The notes under the pieces: model-generated
What the model was told of the DNA's origin: nothing
The model's input: only the letters and a program-made list of their open reading frames with translations
Databases searched by the model: none
Program-made: the position numbers and the translations under genes
Assembly: GCA_027024145.1 (NCBI GenBank)
Contig: JALVTF010000004.1
Location: forward strand, 1 to 59,079
Direction of reading: 5' to 3'
DNA from: Campylobacterales bacterium
Lineage (GTDB): Bacteria; Campylobacterota; Campylobacteria; Campylobacterales; Nitratiruptoraceae
Length of the DNA: 59,079 nucleotides
Shown here: positions 52,772 through 59,079 of the stretch, in pieces
Layout of the letters: every line of letters starts with the position of its first letter
How positions within the stretch are numbered: position 1 is the first letter of the stretch

Positions 52772-54009
52772 TAGAATATGAACTCCATCTCCCCCTCACA
52801 CTCGATAGCGATATACGCAATCTCATGGCCAATGCCTACGGAGCGCTGCTGCATGAAAAGGAGCGCGGCGTCACAGGTTACTACACCCTCCCCGAAGAGT
52901 CTATGCTCTTGGTGCAAGAGCTCATAAACGAACACACTTTCGCACCCTTTGATGCCATCGCACTCTATGGCATAGGAGGTTCCTCTCTGGGCACCAAAGC
53001 CATCGACGCGGCCTTGCGTCCTATCCGCCAGGCCAAAAATATCGTCTACTTCGAAAACCCCGATCCTCGCACGATAGAATCCAACTACCGCAAACTCGCC
53101 GGCAAAGAGGTGCTCCATGTCGTCATCTCCAAATCGGGACGCACCATCGAAACCCTCTCACAGTTCAAAGCCTCCTTGGCATATTTCGGACTCGATCCCA
53201 AAAAGGATGCCAAACGCCTCGCCGTCATCAGCGATGTGGATTCGCAGCTACACAGATTCGCCGAGGAGTTTGGTATCAAGAGTTTCGCCATCCCCCACAA
53301 CGTGGGCGGACGCTTCTCGGTGCTCAGCGCGGTGGGTATCGTCCCGCTCACCCTCGCTGGCTACGACACGGCAGCGATCCTCATGGCTGCACAGGAGATG
53401 ATGGAGCGTTTTTGGGCGATGCACGAAGAGCATATCTTGCAAAAGGCGGTCTTTATCGCGCGCAACTGGCATCGCTATCCCATGAACGTGCTCTTTTCCT
53501 ATGCGGATAGCCTGGAGAATTTCAACAAATGGTACGTCCAGCTCTGGGGAGAATCTCTGGGCAAGATCGATCGTACGGGCCAACGCGTAGGTCCCACGCC
53601 GATCGGTCATATCGGGGCTGTGGATCAGCACTCCTTTTTACAGCTTTTGATGCAAGGACCGAAGGACAAAACGGTCACCTTCATCAAAGTCGAAGATTTC
53701 GGTATGGATGCAAAGATCCCGGATCTGAAGCTTCCTTATCTTACAAGCAGCGATTTCGTCAACGACGTAAGCTTCGCCACACTCATCGACGCCGAGTGCG
53801 ACGCTACCAAAGATGCGCTCTTGCACGAAGGCGTGCCGGTGGACATCATCACGCTCCCGAGACTCGACGAAGCGGCATTGGGTGAGCTCGTCGTCTACTA
53901 CGAACTGCTCACCTCCGCCGTGGGAGCGCTCTTGGAGATCGACACCTACGACCAGCCGGGCGTGGAGCTTGGCAAAAAGATCTTGCGCGAAAGGTTTGCA
54001 GATGCGTAA
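52768..54009 (+). CDS. pgi: Glucose-6-phosphate isomerase
   Basis: Interconverts glucose 6-phosphate and fructose 6-phosphate. The 413 residues show the N-terminal SIS domain with YGIGGSSLGTKA, VISKSGRTIET, VGGRFSVLSAVG, WYVQLWGESLGK with catalytic Glu, and a conserved VGPTPIGHIGAVDQHSFLQLL segment. The protein is in the shorter bacterial/thermophile class (about 410-450) and not the 550-residue E. coli type. It overlaps pgm by 4 and the next gene by 8 bases. It completes GlgP-Pgm-Pgi-PfkA from glucan to fructose 1,6-bisphosphate within the window. Confidence 0.94.
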   Translation: MIEYELHLPLTLDSDIRNLMANAYGALLHEKERGVTGYYTLPEESMLLVQELINEHTFAPFDAIALYGIGGSSLGTKAIDAALRPIRQAKNIVYFENPDPRTIESNYRKLAGKEVLHVVISKSGRTIETLSQFKASLAYFGLDPKKDAKRLAVISDVDSQLHRFAEEFGIKSFAIPHNVGGRFSVLSAVGIVPLTLAGYDTAAILMAAQEMMERFWAMHEEHILQKAVFIARNWHRYPMNVLFSYADSLENFNKWYVQLWGESLGKIDRTGQRVGPTPIGHIGAVDQHSFLQLLMQGPKDKTVTFIKVEDFGMDAKIPDLKLPYLTSSDFVNDVSFATLIDAECDATKDALLHEGVPVDIITLPRLDEAALGELVVYYELLTSAVGALLEIDTYDQPGVELGKKILRERFADA

Positions 54010-55687
54010 ACTTTTCCACTACCCTATCGATCCGCGCTACTCCACCTACACTGCATACTTTTCCATGGAGTTCGCTATCGACCAGGCCCTCAAGACCTAT
54101 TCGGGCGGGCTCGGGTTCTTGGCGGGTTCGCACATGCGCAGTGCCTGCGATATGCGCCAAAAGACGATAGGTGTGGGGATTTTGTGGAGCTACGGCTACT
54201 ACGACCAGTCTCGCTATGAAGATAACAGACTCAAAGTGGAGTTTCGCAGGAAGTTCTACTACTTCATCGAAGATACGGGCATCGTCGTGGAAGTGACCAT
54301 CAACGGCAAACCGGTCAAGGTCAAGGCCTACTTGCTACCGGGCGAAGTCTTTGGCACAGCGCCTGTGCTGCTGCTTACTACCGATATCTTCGAAAACGAC
54401 TATCTGAGCCAAACCATCACGCACCGCCTCTACGACGCCAACGAAGAGACGCGCATCGCGCAAGAGATAGTGCTGGGCATCGGTGGGATGAAAGTTTTGC
54501 AAGTTTTAGACGAAAAGATGGATATCTTCCATCTCAACGAAGGGCATGCGCTGCCGCTGGCATTCGAACTGCTGCGTCACTACCGAGACGTAGAAGAGGT
54601 GCGCAAACGTGTGGTTTTTACCACCCATACACCGGAGATGGCTGGCAACGAAGAGCACGATATCCATCTGTTGGAGCGCATGGGATTTTTCGCGGGGCTC
54701 GATGCTGCCACCGTCCAAGAAAAGCTACATTACCATACCCAAAGCTTCTCCCTCACTGTAGGGGCGCTCAAACTCTCCAAACGTGCCAATGCCGTCTCGA
54801 AAATCCACGAAAAAGTCTCCAATGCAATGTGGGCAGAGGTGCCAGATCGCTGCGAAATCATCAGCATCACCAATGCACAAAACATGAACTACTGGGCAGA
54901 CAAGCAGCTGCTCAGCGCCATGCAAGAGCACGAGGACTATCGCCTCCAGGGACGCAAGAAACATCTCAAGCACAAACTCTTCGAAGAGGTGGCCGACCAA
55001 ACGGGCAAGCTCTTTGATCCCGAGGTGTGCACCCTCGTGTGGGCGCGACGCTTCGCCGAGTACAAACGTCCTAAGCTCTTAGTGCGCGATATGGAGCGCT
55101 TCCGCGAGCTCGTGGCGAACAGAGAGTATCCCATCCAGATCATCTGGGCCGGAAAACCCTACCCCCTCGATACCAATGCCGTGGAAATGTTCAACGATTT
55201 GGTGATGCTCAGCAAAGAGTTCAAAAATGTCGCTGTGCTCACAGGCTATGAGCTGCGACTCTCGAAACTGCTCAAACAAGGCAGCGACCTATGGCTCAAC
55301 ACCCCACGCTGGGGCAGAGAAGCCAGCGGCACCAGTGGCATGAGTGCGGGGATCAACGCCAGCATCAACTTCTCTATCGACGATGGCTGGATAGCGGAGT
55401 TTGCAAAAGACGGGATCAACGCCTTCGTGATCCCCCACGCTGATCCCCACCAATCCCACGAAGCGATCGATAGCCAAGACTACGCGACCATGATGGACAA
55501 ATTCCAAAAAGAGATCTTGCCTCTGTACTACACCGATCAAAAACGGTGGCTGCAGATCGCCAAGAACGGGATGAAAGACATCTTGCACTATTTCGATAGC
55601 TCCCGAATGGTAGATGAGTACTACCGAAAACTCTACGACTATCATCCTGTAAGAAGCCAAAAAACACACAAAAGGTGGATGAGATGA
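54002..55687 (+). CDS. Phosphorylase-like GT35 paralogue lacking the PLP lysine
   Basis: A 561-residue paralogue of the GlgP two genes upstream. It aligns through [63 protein letters not shown] and IIWAGKPYP, and lacks the first 90 residues of GlgP. At the PLP site it reads [13 protein letters not shown], where GlgP reads GTSGMKASVNG. The PLP lysine is therefore Ser448. Without PLP it cannot be a normal phosphorylase; it could be a nucleotide-sugar glucan synthase or a non-catalytic binding partner. ATG 54002 overlaps the pgi stop by 8 bases; extension further up is inside pgi. The 3' end overlaps the nucleotidyltransferase start by 4 bases. Confidence 0.85.
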   Translation: MRKLFHYPIDPRYSTYTAYFSMEFAIDQALKTYSGGLGFLAGSHMRSACDMRQKTIGVGILWSYGYYDQSRYEDNRLKVEFRRKFYYFIEDTGIVVEVTINGKPVKVKAYLLPGEVFGTAPVLLLTTDIFENDYLSQTITHRLYDANEETRIAQEIVLGIGGMKVLQVLDEKMDIFHLNEGHALPLAFELLRHYRDVEEVRKRVVFTTHTPEMAGNEEHDIHLLERMGFFAGLDAATVQEKLHYHTQSFSLTVGALKLSKRANAVSKIHEKVSNAMWAEVPDRCEIISITNAQNMNYWADKQLLSAMQEHEDYRLQGRKKHLKHKLFEEVADQTGKLFDPEVCTLVWARRFAEYKRPKLLVRDMERFRELVANREYPIQIIWAGKPYPLDTNAVEMFNDLVMLSKEFKNVAVLTGYELRLSKLLKQGSDLWLNTPRWGREASGTSGMSAGINASINFSIDDGWIAEFAKDGINAFVIPHADPHQSHEAIDSQDYATMMDKFQKEILPLYYTDQKRWLQIAKNGMKDILHYFDSSRMVDEYYRKLYDYHPVRSQKTHKRWMR

Positions 55688-58209
55688 AAAAGATAAAAGC
55701 GGTCATCATGGCGGGAGGTTTCGGCACCCGCATCCAACCTCTCACACACTCGCTACCCAAGCCGATGCTGCCAGTGGTCAATGTCCCGATGATGGAAAAC
55801 GTCCTCAAGCAGCTGGTGAAGGTGGGCATCGACGAGGTGGTGATACTGCTCTATTACAAGCCGCAGATCATCAAGAATCACTTCCAAGATGGATCCAAAT
55901 GGGGTGTCAAGATACACTATGTGCTCCCCGATGCAGACTACGGTACAGCAGGTGCCGTGGGGGTGGCCAGAGAGTAACTTGACACCACATTTATGATCGT
56001 CAGCGGTGATTTGGTGACCGATTTCGATTTTGCCAAAATTTTGGCTTACCATGAGCGCAAGAACTCCAAACTCACCATCACCCTCACCTCGGTGGAAAAT
56101 CCTTTGCAGTTTGGCGTGGTGATCGTAAATGATGAGGGCAAGATCGAGAAGTTTTTGGAAAAACCGAGCTGGGGCGAGGTCTTTAGCGACACCATCAATA
56201 CCGGCATCTACGTGATCGAACCGGAGATTTTGGATTTTATCCCCCCTGGTGAGCAGTTCGATTTTGCCAAAGATCTCTTCCCGCTTCTGATGGAAAAGGG
56301 GATAGATCTCATGGGCTACACGGCGCAAGGCTACTGGCGCGATGTGGGCAATCCGGAGAGCTATCGCGAGGTGCATCGCGATCTATTTATGCAAAAGGTG
56401 CGCTTCGACATCCCCGGTACTGTGATAGAGTATCCAGAAGGCGTGCTCTATCTCCAGGGCAATAGCACTATCCCTGAGAGTGTGGAGATCATCGATACCG
56501 TCGTCATCGGTGACAATGTCACCATAGGAGAAAACTGCAGACTTCACAACGTAAGCATCAAAGACAACGTCACTATAGGCGAGGAGTGCCGCCTGCGCAA
56601 CAGTGTGCTGTGGAGCGACATTCGCATAGGCAAAAAATGCTTCTTCGACAATGCCGTCATCTGCAACGACAACGAAATAGGCGACATGGTCACAGCCAAA
56701 GCGGGTGTGATTTTGGCTGAAGGGTGTCGGGTGGGAAAATTCGTCACCTTCGATCAAGACGTCACCGTGTGGCCAAACAAGGAGATCGAACCCGCTGCCA
56801 TCGTCACCAACAACGTGGTCTGGGGAACGAAGTACAAAAACGCCATCTTCGAAGAGGGGATCATTCGCGGCAAGGCCAATATCGAAATCGGCTGCGAAAT
56901 GTCGTGTAAAATCGCAGAGGCTTACGCTTCGCTGCTGCCTCCCGGAAGCACCATAACCATCGGGAGGGATTTCGAGGACTCTTCACGCATGCTCAAGCGC
57001 GCCTTCGACGGGGGTGTTTTGGCCACGGGTGTCAACATCATCGATCTCCAAGAGCTCCCGCCATCTGTGCTGCGCCAATACATCTACTCCCGCGACGATA
57101 TCCAAGGGGGTGCGTACTTTCGCAAAAGCCTCCACGATCCTTCGAGTGTGGAGATCATCCTCTACAACGACGAGGGACTGCGTCTGAGCACCGCAATGGC
57201 CAAAAACGTGGAGAAAAACTACTTCAAAGAGAGTTTTCGCAAAGTCGATTACAAGGACATGGGAAGCCTCAACGACAGTCAAGAGCTCCATCTCGATGCA
57301 TGCCGCACCTATAAACGGTCGATAGAAAAGATCATCGATCACAATATCATCCGCGGCAGCGAATTTCGCGTGGCTATTGACTTGATGTTTGGCATCACGA
57401 AGGATATCTTTCCCATAATTCTCTCCGAGATCCAGATAGAAAATATCTTGCTCAACGCCTACTACGACAAACTCAAGCTCGAAAACCTCCAGCACTATAT
57501 CAAGGTCTCAAAAGAGGAGCTTTCCAAAATCGTCACAGCCTTGGGTTTTAACCTCGGTGTCCTCATCTACCCTCACGGCCAGCGTCTCACACTGGTAGCC
57601 GATGACGGTAAAGTCCTCGACCGGGTCGATGTTCTCATCGTGGTGCTCAGGCTCATGGATATCGAAGCTGCATCCAACAACACCCGCTACAAAGTCTTCC
57701 TGCCTTCTTGGGCACCCGATATGATGGATGCAGATTTCAAACATCTCGACATCTCTCGCGGCAAGTACCAAAACTTCGCCAAAAACGAATTCAAAGAGTA
57801 CGATCTCATCGCCACCGTGGATGGCAATTTCGCCTTTACCGAGTTTTCCTACCATCGCGATGCCATCTACGCCACCCTCAAAATCATGGAGCTCCTCTCA
57901 CGCCATGGCTTGAGCCTCTCCGAGATCGAGCACGAAGTGAAGCACTTTTTTTACACCCGCTGCAAGATCGCCTGTGCCCAGCACAAAAAAGGCAAAATGA
58001 TGCGCAAATTCCTCGAATACGCCAAGGATAAACGCCACTCGAGCATCGATGGTGTCAAAATCTGGGAAAACGACACCGACTGGGTGCTCATGATACCCGA
58101 CCAATATTCCGAAAATCTCAATCTCTACATCCAGGCCAAAAACAAAGAGGAGGGGATGCAGATACACGATAAGTACAAAAATCTCATCAGCAGGTGGCTC
58201 GAAGAATGA
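55684..58209 (+). pseudogene. Sugar nucleotidyltransferase / left-handed helix / degenerate phosphomannomutase fusion, one in-frame TAA
   Basis: An 842-codon frame broken only by TAA at 55975-55977 (codon 98). Domains are: nucleotidyltransferase (1-230) with [12 protein letters not shown] and, after the stop, VSGDLVTDF and EKPSWGEV; hexapeptide left-handed helix (about 250-375, VVIGDNVTIGENC); and a phosphomannomutase-like region (about 375-841). In the last, the catalytic serine loop reads SLHDPSS and not TASHNP, and the metal loop DxDxDR reads PHGQR, so mutase activity looks lost. Cyanobacteria have similar fusions of nearly the same length. Without the stop it should make NDP-hexose. A restart at ATG 55993 would lack the nucleotide loop. 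It overlaps the GH57 start by 4 bases. Confidence 0.8.
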
Positions 58210-59079
58210 ACGTAGCGATTCTGTGGCATATGCATCAGCCTGATTACCGGGACAATGACGGCTACTTTCGCATGCCATGGACCTTTTTGCACGCTATCAA
58301 AGACTACTACGATATGCCGCATATCGCCTCACTCTTCGATGTCAAGGTCACCTTCAACATCACACCCATCCTCATGGAACAGCTCCAAGACTACATCCGC
58401 CACGGCTACCGCAAAGACATCTATCTCTCCCTTTTGGCAAAACCCGTTGCCGAGCTGCAACAAGAGCAAAAAGAGCGCCTCTTGCAGCTGTGCAAAACGG
58501 CACGCTTCGCGACGATGGTGGCTCCCTATCCCCGCTTTGTGGAGCTCTATCACAAAGGCAGTCTCGATGATCAGGAGTTTTTAGATGTAGAGGTGTGGTT
58601 TTTGCACTCGTGGAGCGGCAACTATCTCAAAAGCAGCGATCCGCTCATCAAGGAGCTCTTGCAAAAAACGAGTTTCACGCACGAAGAGAAGATCGCCCTG
58701 CTCGATCGTCTTGTGGCGTTTTTGCCTAAAATCTTGCCGCTCTATGCATCCTTGCAGCGTCAAGGTCGCATCGCTCTAAGCACCACACCCTACACCCATC
58801 CCATCTTGCCGCTGCTGCTCGATATCCATGTAGCCAAAGAGGCCAATCCCGCCACCACGCTTCCGCAAGACAGCGTTTCCTTGCAAGAAGATGCCAAGCT
58901 CCATATCCAAAAAGCCATCACCCTCTACCAAGAGCACTTTGGCAGCTCCCCGCGCGGGATGTGGCCGGCCGAAGGTGCCGTGGACGAAGCGAGCCTTGCC
59001 CTTTACAAAGAGGCCGGCATACGCTGGATAGCCACAGATGAGGCGATCTTGCGAAAAAGCGGCGAAACCGATCCCTACC
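58206..59079 (+). CDS. Glycoside hydrolase family 57 protein, 3' truncated by window end
   Basis: N-terminal 291 residues of a GH57 enzyme, a family of alpha-glucan hydrolases, branching enzymes and glucanotransferases. Visible are the first family motif HMHQPDY right after the start, TTPYTHPILPLL, and MWPAEGAVDE followed by RWIATDEAIL. The latter two contain the candidate nucleophile glutamate and acid/base aspartate. The frame stays open to the window edge. ATG 58206 overlaps the preceding stop (ATGA). No signal peptide, so it acts in the cytosol. In this operon it likely trims, branches or transfers storage glucan; the precise activity needs the missing part. Confidence 0.88.
   Translation, partial: MNVAILWHMHQPDYRDNDGYFRMPWTFLHAIKDYYDMPHIASLFDVKVTFNITPILMEQLQDYIRHGYRKDIYLSLLAKPVAELQQEQKERLLQLCKTARFATMVAPYPRFVELYHKGSLDDQEFLDVEVWFLHSWSGNYLKSSDPLIKELLQKTSFTHEEKIALLDRLVAFLPKILPLYASLQRQGRIALSTTPYTHPILPLLLDIHVAKEANPATTLPQDSVSLQEDAKLHIQKAITLYQEHFGSSPRGMWPAEGAVDEASLALYKEAGIRWIATDEAILRKSGETDPY

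Noticed and set aside
53813-54001. N-terminal extension of the second phosphorylase into pgi
   Set aside because: The extension is arginine/serine-rich and shadowed by conserved pgi sequence; ATG 54002 matches the family start region.
13759-55977. TAA reassigned as a sense codon
   Set aside because: Other genes in the window end with TAA at the expected place (gpmA at 43549-43551, pgi at 54007-54009, the aldolase at 34728-34730), so the code is standard.
1-59079. tRNA, rRNA, CRISPR or insertion sequences
   Set aside because: No cloverleaf-like sequence, repeated spacer array or transposase found; all gaps between genes are under about 190 bases and mostly AT-rich promoters.

Overview
The window reads as a compact bacterial chromosome segment from the Campylobacterota (Epsilonproteobacteria), probably a free-living chemolithotrophic or thermophilic lineage. 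The evidence is an XerH-type single recombinase with a dif-like site beside it, a cbpA-hspR pair, a small-type PurL, a MotA plus two MotB set, and pervasive 1-20 base gene overlaps. Base composition is near 50% G+C by eye. The genus cannot be fixed from the sequence alone. I saw no tRNA, rRNA, CRISPR array or insertion sequence, and no stretch over 300 bases lacks a gene.

Left part (1-13.4 kb), housekeeping and stress genes: partial trpC; yqeY; a DksA-type zinc-finger gene; motA-motB-motB2 behind a sigma-28-like promoter; chorismate mutase and xerH, with a dif-like site upstream of xerH; a TetR regulator behind four helically phased repeats; a methyltransferase and a hypothetical gene; murA; cbpA-hspR; an XRE regulator with a cluster of heptamer operators; htpG; and a dynamin-like GTPase.

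Middle part A (13.5-19.5 kb): a complete pgaABCD locus for poly-N-acetylglucosamine export and synthesis. Its pgaA carries one in-frame TAA. Convergent to it lies purH-DUF72-siroheme reductase on the minus strand.

Middle part B (23.4-43.6 kb): about 17 genes run on the plus strand almost without gaps. They are an AhpD-like protein, pyruvate dehydrogenase E1alpha, E1beta, E2 and E3, a P-type proton ATPase, a DUF4010 membrane protein, a diiron desaturase-like protein, a LOG-family protein, an archaeal-type class I fructose-bisphosphate aldolase, lipB, lipA, an ADP-forming acyl-CoA synthetase, ppsA, a beta-CASP nuclease, gapA and gpmA. pfkA-purL and hypothetical-htpX-aspartoacylase follow on the minus strand.

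Right part (49.1 kb to the end): an alpha-glucan operon of glgP, pgm, pgi, a second phosphorylase-like gene lacking the pyridoxal-phosphate lysine, a nucleotidyltransferase/degenerate phosphomannomutase fusion (also with one in-frame TAA), and a GH57 gene cut by the window end.

Taken together, parts B and the right end encode much of a route from stored glucan through glucose-1-P, glucose-6-P, fructose-6-P, fructose-1,6-P2 and triose-P to pyruvate, acetyl-CoA and acetate with ATP recovery. Lipoylation enzymes for the dehydrogenase are in the same run. PpsA and the reversible enzymes would also let carbon flow back to storage glucan. The points I find most worth a second look are the lysine-less phosphorylase beside a sugar nucleotidyltransferase, the AhpD-like gene heading the pyruvate dehydrogenase operon, the two isolated TAA interruptions, the xerH/dif site, and the two phased operator arrays.
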